A stretch of 64,000 nt of DNA from positions 659,360 through 723,359 of the forward strand of contig NZ_QLLN01000001.1 in NCBI RefSeq assembly GCF_003259375.1. The letters run 5' to 3'. Position 1 is the first letter of the stretch, and each line of letters starts with the position of its first letter. The notes under the pieces are model-generated. The model was given only the letters and a program-made list of their open reading frames with translations, was not told where the DNA came from and made no database searches. Below, piece by piece: positions 9,303-18,600 of the stretch. Made by a program: the position numbers and the translations under genes. Origin of the DNA: Arenibacter echinorum. Lineage in GTDB: Bacteria; Bacteroidota; Bacteroidia; Flavobacteriales; Flavobacteriaceae.

Positions 9303-9905
9303 TTAATCTAATTTTTTAAGGTTTTCAAAGTCGATATAGGACCAAAGGTCAATAGCTTTATCTGGACCCTCCAAGCTTACCCTGAACCTGTTGTTGTAGA
9401 TAAAAGAAATTTGGTTCCTACTGATTTTAGGCTGTAAAAAGGCAATGGTCTCGTAACCGTCACGTTCCAAATAAATGTATTCGGTTTCTACAGGTCCTTG
9501 TAGTCTAAGTTTATAGCTATTGAAAAAGTTTTTTACTATGGACTTGGACCCGGCACCATCTTCAATGGAAAAGTTGTACTGATTGTCTGCGGGGCCATAG
9601 CCCCCGGTAGCCATTTGCCCGCCCCCTGGGTAGGCATATTGATTTGCCATTTTGTGGCCATTTATCATTTTTGGCAAATAGGGTAGAAGTTGCTCGCTAC
9701 TTAATGGTGTGGTGCTCTTTAAGGCTTTCCAAACATCTTTGTTGCTAGGTTCTTGTTCTTTTATATTCTCTTTAGCCTTGGCCATTTCTACTACAGAAGT
9801 AGCGGGTTGACCTAAATCGTCCTTGTTTTCTGCTTTTGGGCCATCTTGACAAGCGCCTAAAAATAGAGCGATCAATAAATAAATTACATTGGTTTTCATG
9901 GGCAT
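9303..9905 (-). CDS. Lipoprotein of unknown function
   Basis: A 200-residue lipoprotein (lipobox FLGAC around residue 19) with a charged linker, then a TTPLSSEQLLPYLPK segment, a Gly-rich patch (GGGQMATGGYG) and a C-terminal domain ending in FIYNNRFRVSLEG...LWSYIDFENL. It is the paralogue of the lipoprotein at 7963-8589. Only 6 bp separate it from the upstream secreted-protein gene. The first ATG and a second one two codons later are both possible starts. Confidence 0.75.
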   Translation of the reverse strand: MPMKTNVIYLLIALFLGACQDGPKAENKDDLGQPATSVVEMAKAKENIKEQEPSNKDVWKALKSTTPLSSEQLLPYLPKMINGHKMANQYAYPGGGQMATGGYGPADNQYNFSIEDGAGSKSIVKNFFNSYKLRLQGPVETEYIYLERDGYETIAFLQPKISRNQISFIYNNRFRVSLEGPDKAIDLWSYIDFENLKKLD

Positions 9906-9911
9906 AGTTGA

Positions 9912-10355
9912 TTATTGTATTAATTTGAAATGTTCTTCCAATACTTTATTGGGTCTTTTGTCCCTGTATATGTATGTTGCCTTAATATATGCCGAGGGGT
10001 CGGCATTGTTTTGGCCATAGGGAATGGTATATGATATTTCGAAAGTTCTATTGGCTATACCGTCGTTGTTGTAAACGGTCATTTTAAATGTAGAACGGCC
10101 ATTACCACTCTCAATGCTTTTAGGTACTTCGTTCCAATGTAACCAAGGCTTGGTGTTTTCTCCTATTTTGGCGAATAGGGTTGTGTTGTCAGTATTGATC
10201 TCGATTTTAGGAAAACTCCCGTTAGCGTCAAGGTTGGAAAAATTCATTTGCCCGTTCATGTTCCTTGAAAAAAGTAAGACCGCCAATAGTAGTATAAATT
10301 GCATTTGCATGATTTTGTATTTATTGGTTCTTAATAATACTTTTTGCTTTTTCAT
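9912..10355 (-). CDS. Secreted protein of unknown function
   Basis: A 147-residue protein with an N-terminal hydrophobic signal (MQFILLLAVLLF) and a beta-rich remainder. The given start makes a long charged n-region; an internal ATG at 10310 gives a more standard signal peptide and may be the true start. No domain was recognised. The position between the caspase-like lipoprotein gene (79 bp upstream) and a lipoprotein gene (6 bp downstream) makes it part of the envelope cluster. Confidence 0.65.
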   Translation of the reverse strand: MKKQKVLLRTNKYKIMQMQFILLLAVLLFSRNMNGQMNFSNLDANGSFPKIEINTDNTTLFAKIGENTKPWLHWNEVPKSIESGNGRSTFKMTVYNNDGIANRTFEISYTIPYGQNNADPSAYIKATYIYRDKRPNKVLEEHFKLIQ

Positions 10356-10434
10356 TTAGTCAGCAGACCTTTCGGCTCTGGGGTGAATACGGGTGTCAGC
10401 ACTGCCTATTATATATTATTTTTTAAGGTGTCAA

Positions 10435-12501
10435 TTATTGAAATGAAGGCATTGAGAATATTTGTGCATTGGGGATTGTTATCTCTTGTTCTTCATAATA
10501 ATAGCGTATGCTGGAAGGTAGCTCCACCAACGATTCCAATCTTTTTTTGTCGTCAAATGTTATGGTAACCCGCCCGTCGGCAATGAACACAGTTTTTTCA
10601 GAACCAATACCGCCACTTATTTTTTTAGCCCTTGGTTCATTTTCCAATTTGGCAATGGTAATGTCACCAGCGAATGCCGCTATTTTATGCATTACGGATC
10701 CTTTGGTAGGTTCCAAGGCCAGAAAATCCATATTCATTGGTACAACATTGGCAATCATAGCGGCCATTTGGCCCATCTTGGTTTTTATCCAGCCCTGTCC
10801 TGGGACATTCATGTAAATAAATCCTTCCTCGTCCGAATAAATGGTAGCGTTTTCTGCAGGGTGGGTCATTTTAAGTGCGTAGTTATCTGCATCAAAAAAC
10901 ATATTGATGGTCCCGTCCGGCCCCTTCATGACAATTCGCATATCCGAACTACCCGTTGATACATTGATCATTTGATAGCCGTAATTTTCCTCGCTAAAAT
11001 GAAAAAGGGCTTCCAGTTTTACCGAACTATTTTTTTTAAGGTCTTTCTTTAGATTTACGCCTTTAAAGGTGACCAAGGTTGTTTTTTCATTTTTGCCCCC
11101 CTTTACTTCTATATCATCGTTAGGGTCGGTATCGGGAACAAAGGGAATATGGTCCAATACTGCATTGCCATCTACTTTTAACGAGAACGTCATGCCTTTG
11201 TCTTCCATTTCTTGTACGGTGTATCCCAAAAATTCTAAAGTAAAACTGGCCTCTTCGGGTTCATCGTCTTCAAGGATACCCTCAAAAGGGTAGACAACAC
11301 CTTCCTGCAATTCTTTCTTTGTTTTCTCATCCATAAAACTGATAGGTTCTATAATGTGCATGGCATTGCCTTGGGTAGTCATACGGAGATAGGTTGTTGT
11401 CTTTATGGTGTCTTGTTTACCTATAGGACCTTCTAAATAAAAGGAAGGTAAATTGTTTTTAAGTGAGTCTGGAGTGTTTTTAAAAGCAGTAGGTGCATTT
11501 TCTCCATACAATAACATTCTATCATAGAAAGCACCAAAAGCTCTTGAAGCGTCATCTGAATAAATAATATTTTGCCAATAAAATAGCTGACCGTTTTGTA
11601 TTATGTTGTTAAATGTATTCTCAACATCTCCGTGTTGGCCTAATTCACAGGCACTAAAAATAAAAAGTTTGTTATTTATATCAGGGTAAGTAATCGAGAA
11701 AAATTCTGGTCTTAAATATATGTCTTCTTTACCTAATCCAATCCCTGTAACGTTTTTTGAGCTAAGCTGATTTTTAAGATTTTTTAATTCTGAGCTTTTA
11801 AATTTTATTCCTGTTGAAATAAATGTATAACATGTATTACTTTTTTCTGAATTCTCTACTACCTGACATGTTTTAGAACCATGAGAACTTAAAAACACCA
11901 TGTCAAAATCATTAAAAGATAAGTAATCATCTATGGTTATGGTTTGGGAAGCTTCAGTTTCATTCGATTTGTAATTAACATTGCCTTTGTAATTTCTATG
12001 ATTTTTAAGTTTTGAATATGGAACTTTTGCATCATCATCACTTTTAAAATACCATAGATAAGGAGCTAACACAAATGCCTTTTTGTTTTGCCTATTTTCC
12101 CCATGTTGTGCGCCCACAACATTGCTTGCGTTTTCCTCTATCTGCTTATTGTTGAGTATCGTCATTGAAGGAATGGCAGCACTGGCTGTGCCACCTTTGG
12201 TTAATGATGAAAATTCTTTAAGTCTAATCAACATAGTTGGCCCATTTTTAAGCCTAAAACTCAACAATTCGTCCCCTACACCAATTTCTTGCAGTTCTGG
12301 AATTTGCCTAAGTTCCTTTACCATTTCCGTTACCGGCTTTAGTTGTATGGTATCTAAAATAGCAAAGCCTTTTAGGAAAACAGAATCCGGCATTTTGGAG
12401 AAATCTTCCAAAACTTCATTAATTGCGCTGGCCTTATCTTTTTTGCTTTCATTGCATGAAAACAAAACCAGCAATAAAGAAAATAAGTAAAGGAGGCGCA
12501 T
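10435..12501 (-). CDS. Lipoprotein with caspase/CHAT-like peptidase core
   Basis: A 688-residue lipoprotein (lipobox LFSC, Cys16). Residues about 140-330 carry the layout of a clan CD (caspase/clostripain/CHAT) fold: KAFVLAPYLWYF as the first strand, H207 in MVFLSSHGS after a hydrophobic strand, and C285 in KLFIFSACELGQHGD after another. The spacing fits a His-Cys dyad. The rest (about 370-688) is an unrecognised beta-rich region. An outer-membrane-anchored or periplasmic cysteine peptidase is inferred; activity is unproven and substrates are unknown. The catalytic part (roughly 11450-12060) looks more AT-rich than the rest of the gene. It overlaps no neighbour and sits 13 bp after the secreted-protein gene 12515-13381. 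Confidence 0.7.
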   Translation of the reverse strand: MRLLYLFSLLLVLFSCNESKKDKASAINEVLEDFSKMPDSVFLKGFAILDTIQLKPVTEMVKELRQIPELQEIGVGDELLSFRLKNGPTMLIRLKEFSSLTKGGTASAAIPSMTILNNKQIEENASNVVGAQHGENRQNKKAFVLAPYLWYFKSDDDAKVPYSKLKNHRNYKGNVNYKSNETEASQTITIDDYLSFNDFDMVFLSSHGSKTCQVVENSEKSNTCYTFISTGIKFKSSELKNLKNQLSSKNVTGIGLGKEDIYLRPEFFSITYPDINNKLFIFSACELGQHGDVENTFNNIIQNGQLFYWQNIIYSDDASRAFGAFYDRMLLYGENAPTAFKNTPDSLKNNLPSFYLEGPIGKQDTIKTTTYLRMTTQGNAMHIIEPISFMDEKTKKELQEGVVYPFEGILEDDEPEEASFTLEFLGYTVQEMEDKGMTFSLKVDGNAVLDHIPFVPDTDPNDDIEVKGGKNEKTTLVTFKGVNLKKDLKKNSSVKLEALFHFSEENYGYQMINVSTGSSDMRIVMKGPDGTINMFFDADNYALKMTHPAENATIYSDEEGFIYMNVPGQGWIKTKMGQMAAMIANVVPMNMDFLALEPTKGSVMHKIAAFAGDITIAKLENEPRAKKISGGIGSEKTVFIADGRVTITFDDKKRLESLVELPSSIRYYYEEQEITIPNAQIFSMPSFQ

Positions 12502-12514
12502 AGTTTCTGGATTT

Positions 12515-13381
12515 TCAGTTATAATTAACCATATTTGGTAATAATGAGGATACTCTATGACCTTTTATGGACACTACTTTTTTGGTTAAGGGAATATTCA
12601 TTTTTTTCTGTTCAGGTGTAAAATCGTAGATTAAAACGCCTGAGAAATCATAACCAGGTGTTGCGTTGACTATATAGGAATACGAAATTTTAATTTGCCC
12701 TGATTTACCCTCACTATCTTTAAAATGACCTTCAAATTCTTTACGATTACTATCTGTTACTTTACCTGTGATGTCTCCATTCGTAAATTTGTTGTTTACC
12801 TGAAAGCGGTATTTTCCTAGTACATTGGCAATATTTTTTTGATTAATCTTTAGTTTGCCCAATACATCTGTTTCCCATGTTCCGGTCCAAGGTTTAATTG
12901 GGGCAGGTTTATCTTTGTTTGCAAAATCTTTTAAGACCTGTTCTCTTTTGTCTAATTCATCTTTTGCCGCTTGTTCTTCAATTATATTTCCATACAAAGA
13001 ACTAGGTCTTGTCCCGTTCCAATTATCAGGTTGCCAGTCATCTTTACCTTCAGGCTTATATTCGCCTTCAAATGATTTTTTCCCGGCATGCATAATGAAT
13101 GTAAATAGCCCCATTTTTCCCATCCCCGTTCTGTCAAAACTATTTACAGTCCTTGTATAGGTGCCGGTTAAATTGCCATTCTCATATTTGCCGTCCAGTT
13201 TTCCATTCGGAAAAGTCCCCGTATAAATATCTCCCGACTTTGTAATAATCAACTCTCCTAAAGAGTTTCCTAAAAGTGTTGTGTTCCATTTTCCGGTCCA
13301 ATCATTGCTTTGTGCTAGTGTAGAAAATGATAATAGGAATAGAATTCCCACTACTGTAAAGGACATTATTGATTTTTTCAT
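12515..13381 (-). CDS. Secreted protein with two internal WTGxW repeats
   Basis: About 288 residues with a signal peptide ending near STLAQ. It contains two related beta-rich repeats. The first starts DWTGKWNTTLLG and runs to FEGEYK. The second starts PWTGTWETDVLG and runs to FEGHFK. A charged helical linker separates them (EEQAAKDELDKREQVLKDF). The fold resembles lipocalin-like or MORN-like beta sheets, but I cannot assign a family. An upstream in-frame ATG at 13390 touches the stop of the previous gene; the ATG at 13381 gives a standard MKKS signal peptide and was chosen. Confidence 0.7.
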   Translation of the reverse strand: MKKSIMSFTVVGILFLLSFSTLAQSNDWTGKWNTTLLGNSLGELIITKSGDIYTGTFPNGKLDGKYENGNLTGTYTRTVNSFDRTGMGKMGLFTFIMHAGKKSFEGEYKPEGKDDWQPDNWNGTRPSSLYGNIIEEQAAKDELDKREQVLKDFANKDKPAPIKPWTGTWETDVLGKLKINQKNIANVLGKYRFQVNNKFTNGDITGKVTDSNRKEFEGHFKDSEGKSGQIKISYSYIVNATPGYDFSGVLIYDFTPEQKKMNIPLTKKVVSIKGHRVSSLLPNMVNYN

Positions 13382-13390
13382 GATATGCAT

Positions 13391-13735
13391 TTATATATTC
13401 TTGAACCATTCTATAAATTTCACCCCTAAGAAGGGTACAGGACTTTCTTTGCCATTAAAGGCGTTGATTAATCCCATGATCCACATATAGAGGAGAACAA
13501 AAATGCCAAGGATATTTATGATCCATCCCAATATGGGAATCATTCCTATGGCTCCTAATGCAAGACCCGTACAGGCCAAGCCCAGGGATTGTTTAATATG
13601 GTAAGAAGCAAAGGCATCCTTTTTGTCATTGTTCATTACAAAGGCTATAATAAGGCCAATGATGGTGATATAGGCTATAATGGCAATGTTCTTGCCTTCG
13701 CCTGCCACAGCTGTTTTGTTATCTGTTGTTTCCAT
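13391..13735 (-). CDS. DUF4870/Tic20-like small membrane protein
   Basis: A 114-residue membrane protein with about three to four hydrophobic segments. The sequence FASYHIKQSLGLACTGLALG and the tail GLINAFNGKESPVPFLG are typical of the DUF4870/Tic20-like small membrane proteins common in Bacteroidota, whose role is unknown. It is located 17 bp from the upstream lipoprotein gene and directly abuts the following secreted-protein gene, so it is probably co-transcribed with the envelope cluster. Confidence 0.8.
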   Translation of the reverse strand: METTDNKTAVAGEGKNIAIIAYITIIGLIIAFVMNNDKKDAFASYHIKQSLGLACTGLALGAIGMIPILGWIINILGIFVLLYMWIMGLINAFNGKESPVPFLGVKFIEWFKNI

Positions 13736-13752
13736 TTTAGTAGTTTTTAGAA

Positions 13753-14100
13753 TTATTCGTCACAAGCAGTGTTGTTGATCTCTGCTTTCAAGTTTTTTAT
13801 GTCATTATTAAATTCTGATTTATTTACGGTCGGGACACAGCTTAAAATTCCCTCTAGGGATTTTACATAGTTCAGACCTTCCGTTTTCAGTTTATTACAA
13901 TTGGTAACGGATGGGTCATTGCTGTAAGCCGCTGAAGCATCGGAATACGCTTGGGCTTGGGAAAGGTATTTTTCCGACCAATTGTTACAGCCAACTGGGC
14001 TTAAGCCATCATCTTTACTGCAACTTACAAACCCGGATAGTACTACTAAGCTGCTGGCGATGAACATTATTCTAACTTGACTTTTCTTTGATTTTTTCAT
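13753..14100 (-). CDS. Small lipoprotein of unknown function
   Basis: A 115-residue lipoprotein (lipobox SGFVSC near residue 27). The mature part is helical and has four further cysteines (CNNW, NCNK, LSCVP, TACDE), which may form disulfides in the periplasm. No family was recognised. It sits 21 bp after the OmpA-domain gene in the same direction. Confidence 0.7.
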   Translation of the reverse strand: MKKSKKSQVRIMFIASSLVVLSGFVSCSKDDGLSPVGCNNWSEKYLSQAQAYSDASAAYSNDPSVTNCNKLKTEGLNYVKSLEGILSCVPTVNKSEFNNDIKNLKAEINNTACDE

Positions 14101-14121
14101 GATTATTTGGATTGGATTATT

Positions 14122-15471
14122 TTAATTGATTTTTATAAACTCTACTCTTCTATTATTGGCCCTGCCTTTTTCTGTGGTATTGTCATCTACAGCTTCTGTT
14201 TCACCCTTGCCTATAAATTGCAATCGGGCTTCACCTATTTCAAACTCTTCAATTAGAATTTGCTTTACAGCTGCAGCTCTGCTCTCGGAAAGTGTCTGGT
14301 TGTAATTATCTTCACCTTGATTATCGGTATGTCCTATTATTTGTAGGTTGATATCGTTGTTATCGCGAAGCATATTGGCGATGTCCAATAATATGCCGTA
14401 AGACTCCTTCTTTACTGTGGATGCAGCGGTATCGAAGTAGATGCCTGTAGTACTGAATTTCCCATTTTTCAGCAATAGTGAACGTAAGTCTTCGGTAGAC
14501 TCAGCAATTTTGAAATTGGAGATGCCTACAAAATGGCCTTTTTCAGGCAATATGTCACTCGTTTCTATAATAAAATATTTGCCTATGTTTGCCTGTAATA
14601 AATTAGGGGAATCCACCATTTTTTCCTCGTTCACCCACATTCGTAGTCTTTTTTTATTTACGGCAATGGAAATATGAACCGTACCATTTAAAAAGTCGGG
14701 CATTTCTCTATTAATAAAACTTCCTACCTTTACTTCAACTTCACCACCAAAATTCGATACGTTTCTAACATTAAAACCATTGTTTGAGAGCAAAATTTCA
14801 ACATTGGCTGTTGAACCGCCAGCTCCCATGCCATATGCCTTATTCGTTAAAAATGCAAAGAATATTTTGCTGCTTGGCTTTCCAGTACCGTACCCGTTAT
14901 TGGATAAATCAAATTCTATGGTATAGTTTTCGGGTAGTTTATCCTTCATGCTGGGCATGTATCCCGACCGTCTAATAATGGAGAGCCACTTGCTTTGGGA
15001 AACATTTGTATTAACAATTTCTCCAGAGCCTCCAGTTTCCCAATTTGCAGGGAAATCGCCTATGGCATCAGCTGCAAAATCATCATAAAACAAAAGCTTG
15101 TTTCCGGGTATAAAGGTGAAATTACTATACACCCCAAATTCATTTTGTTTTGTTACATTGGTACTGGATCCTGCTTTTTTTTGTGTTTGTCCATCATCGC
15201 CTTCAACAGAGGCATCGTCATCATTTTGTGTCTTCTGGGACTTGGACTTCTTTTGCTGCTTTGTACCTTTATTACCATCTAAAATGGTGTCCATAACTTT
15301 TTCCGTTTCGCGGTTCACTTTTTGTTCGGATTTTCTTAAGACTGCTTCTTCCGCTGCATTCTCCACTCTGTTCCCTAATCTTTTCAAGAATTGGGCATGG
15401 CATATTCCAGTGCCTAAACAAAAAAGAAATATAAAGATGGTCAGCCTGGCACATAACATTGTTGTTTTCAT
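14122..15471 (-). CDS. OmpA-domain outer-membrane/peptidoglycan-associated protein
   Basis: A 449-residue secreted protein. It has a signal peptide (to about residue 26), a charged helical segment rich in Arg, Glu and Lys (28-65), a low-complexity Lys/Gln/Asp linker (67-105), a middle domain of unknown type (110-335) and a C-terminal OmpA-like domain (about 345-449). The OmpA domain has the peptidoglycan-binding signature: IYFDTAAS, IIGHTDNQGEDNYNQTLSESRA and the final GRANNRRVEF. It is the first gene of the twelve-gene minus-strand run and probably anchors a product or complex of that cluster to the cell wall. Confidence 0.85.
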   Translation of the reverse strand: MKTTMLCARLTIFIFLFCLGTGICHAQFLKRLGNRVENAAEEAVLRKSEQKVNRETEKVMDTILDGNKGTKQQKKSKSQKTQNDDDASVEGDDGQTQKKAGSSTNVTKQNEFGVYSNFTFIPGNKLLFYDDFAADAIGDFPANWETGGSGEIVNTNVSQSKWLSIIRRSGYMPSMKDKLPENYTIEFDLSNNGYGTGKPSSKIFFAFLTNKAYGMGAGGSTANVEILLSNNGFNVRNVSNFGGEVEVKVGSFINREMPDFLNGTVHISIAVNKKRLRMWVNEEKMVDSPNLLQANIGKYFIIETSDILPEKGHFVGISNFKIAESTEDLRSLLLKNGKFSTTGIYFDTAASTVKKESYGILLDIANMLRDNNDINLQIIGHTDNQGEDNYNQTLSESRAAAVKQILIEEFEIGEARLQFIGKGETEAVDDNTTEKGRANNRRVEFIKIN

Positions 15472-15610
15472 TTCATACTATATTTAGAAGATTAAAACTT
15501 GATTCTTTTTTGTTAAATCAAATTTCAGTTATATGTATGAAGAACAGTGAGTTAATTGTAACATAAGATAGTACAGATGTAACTCTTTTTTAGGCTATAA
15601 CCCTTTGGAT

Positions 15611-18600
15611 TTAGGAGGTAGGAGTTTTTCCGAAGGTTTTTTTATAGCATTTTATAAAATATGATGGACTATTAAATCCGGTGGTATAAGCCACTTCCGC
15701 TACGGTTATTCCTGGCTTTTCTAAAAGTTTCTGTGCTTGCTTTAATCTTTCCAAACGTATAAATGCGGTAGTGCTGTGACCGGTTAGGGCGATTAATTTT
15801 CTATGTAACTGCATTCGGCTCATTCCGAGAAGTTGGCTGAACTTTTCAGCGGAAAATTCAGTATCCTGTATATAGTTATTCAGGATATCTTCAACCTTTA
15901 GTAGGAATTTCTCATCGGTTGAGGTAAAGGCAATGTCCTTGGGCTTAAAAACATTCTCTTTATTGTAATGTGCCCTAAGTTTTTTTCTAGTTGTTAAAAT
16001 GTTTTCTATTCTTATTTGAAAGGTCTTTGGGTTAAATGGCTTTATCATATATTCTTCTACACCACTTTGCAAGCCTGCAATTTCGTTTTCCGGATCGGTT
16101 TTTCCGGTTAGCATTATGATCGGGATATGGGAAGTTTTTTCATCATTCTTTAATTGGCTACAAAGTTCTATCCCATTAAGTTTGGGCATCATAAGATCCG
16201 TGATTATGAGATCCGGAATTTTTTTGAGGGCAGTTTGCACCCCTTCCTCTCCATTTTTGGCAGTAATGATCTTGTATTCATCCTCCAAAAGGGAAGACAT
16301 AAAATTTAAAAGGGATACATTGTCTTCCACCAATAATATTAGAGGCTGGACTTCACTGGATTTTTTGGTGATGGTTCCTGGGCCATTTGTTGGAGTAACT
16401 ACTTCTTCGGGAATTTCATCATCATCATTGATTAGATGGACGGGAATTTCTAAATTGAAGAATATTTTTTTATGATCATTGGAGTATGAAGCGTTGACGG
16501 TTCCTTTAAGGTGTTCCACCAATTCCTTGACCAAGGATAGTCCAATTCCTGTGCCTTCATTGGTTTGACTGGCCTGGAAGAATCTTTCAAATAGTTTATT
16601 GGTATCTTTTTCAATAATATTATCTATATCGTTGGATATGTTTATTATTAAATGATCGGTTTGAGCTACCTCGGCCCTAAAGTCTATAGTACCACCCTCA
16701 GAGGTATACTTAATGGCATTGCTCAAAAGATTACCAACAATCTTTTCCATAATATCAGGGTCAAATAGGGTCATGGACATAGGACCCACCTTGTGCGAAA
16801 AAACTAGATTGTGGTTTTTAGCTAGATATTCAAAGGGTTCCAATAACGACAGGATAAAGCCTCCCAAATGTATTTCTTCTGGATTAAGTTTAAGGGAACC
16901 GGTATCCAATTTGTTCAATTCCATCATTTGATTCACTAAATCCAGAAGCCTTTTGGTATTTTTATCTACCAGCATCAGGTCCTTTTTTAAATCGGGCTTT
17001 AGATCGTTTTCCAGCTGTTTTTTAATGGGCCCGTTAATTAAGGTCAAAGGTGTCCTAAACTCATGGGAAATATTGGAGTATAATTTTGCTTTAAAATCGT
17101 TTAATTCCTTAAATCTAATGGTTTCTTGGCGTTCAAATTTTAATTGCATTTGCATATTCCACCTCCATTTGAAATATCGGTATATTAAATAGATAGTAGT
17201 AAAAAATAGCGATAGGTAAATTAGAATTGCACTATTGGTCAAGTACCAGGGTTTATTAATTATAAAGCTATAGGAATCCTCCTTATTGTTCCAGACCCCA
17301 TCGTAATTACTGGATATAACCTTAAAAGTGTAGTTGCCCGGGGGTAAATTGGTATATCTAGCACTATTCTCGTTACCGGACAAGGTCCAATCGGCATCGT
17401 AACCCTCAAGTTTAAATTGATATTGATTTTTAATGGGAAGAGAGTATTGTAAACTGGCAAATGAAAAAGCAACGGTGTTTTCCTTAGATTTGAGCTTTGC
17501 ATTGGGAATTAGCGGTTTTGGAGTGTTAAAAACTTCAAACTTGGTGATTACCGTTTTTGGAAGTACGGTACTTATTTCAATGTCCGAAGGGTTAAACCAA
17601 TAATAACCTTCCAACCCTCCAAAATACAAGTTGCCATTTCTCGCCTTAAAATAGGCCCCGGTATTAAATTCTGTGGCAAGTCCGTCATAATTGGTGTAAT
17701 TGACAATTTTAGAGGTCGAATCCAGTTTTTCGGGGACGTAAAATTTGGTGATGCCCCTATTGGAACTTAACCATAAATTATTTTGTTCATCAGGCAAAAC
17801 GGCATAAATCACGTCATTGGCCAACCCTTCTTTTACGGTGTAGTTATAGAATTGCTCATTTACTATATCAAAGGCACACAGGCCATTGCCGTTGGTGCCG
17901 ATCCATAAGATTCCCTTATTGTCGTAGTACAGGGATTTTATCTGGTTACTGGCCAAGGAATTTGCATTTCCGGGCTCATGTCTATACACTTTAATTTCAT
18001 TGGTTTTAAGGTTTATCTTGCAAATACCATCGTCCTGGGTACCTACCCATATAAATTGACCGGCTTCCTGGGCAATTGCCCTGATATTGTTGGAAGGAAG
18101 TCCGTTGGCGGAATCGTTTTTGTTAAACGTTCTTAGGATACCCTTGTTTTTATTTACCTTAAAAAGTCCACTCTCCCTGGTACCTATCCATTTATCGTCA
18201 TCGGTGTCATTCTGTATGCACCAAACGGTAACATTTTCAAGATTTTTGAGCTTTGGATATTCAATTATATTCTCCTTTACATCCATAATATGTAGTCCGC
18301 CCTCTTGGGTGCCAATCCATAGATCTCCATCATTATCGCTGAGCAAGCTCATAATTCTATTGGATCTAATCCCTTTTTTATTATCGGTCTGATAGTTGTG
18401 CCATATATTTTTTTTGGGGGAGAACCTGGACAGACCTTTGCCACTTGTTCCTATCCAAACATTATTTTGCGCATCCAAGGTTATGGATCGTACTACATCA
18501 ATATTTATATTCTCCGGTGTTTGAAAGTTGATTACGGAGTTGAATTTTTCCAAGAGGGGGTCATAATAATTTAGCCCTGCACCATCGGTTCCAAACCAAA

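Noticed and set aside
15098..15487. A Cys/Phe-rich 129-codon plus-strand frame
   Set aside because: Antisense to the N-terminal Lys/Gln/Glu-rich region of the OmpA-domain protein; its composition is a mirror of that region.
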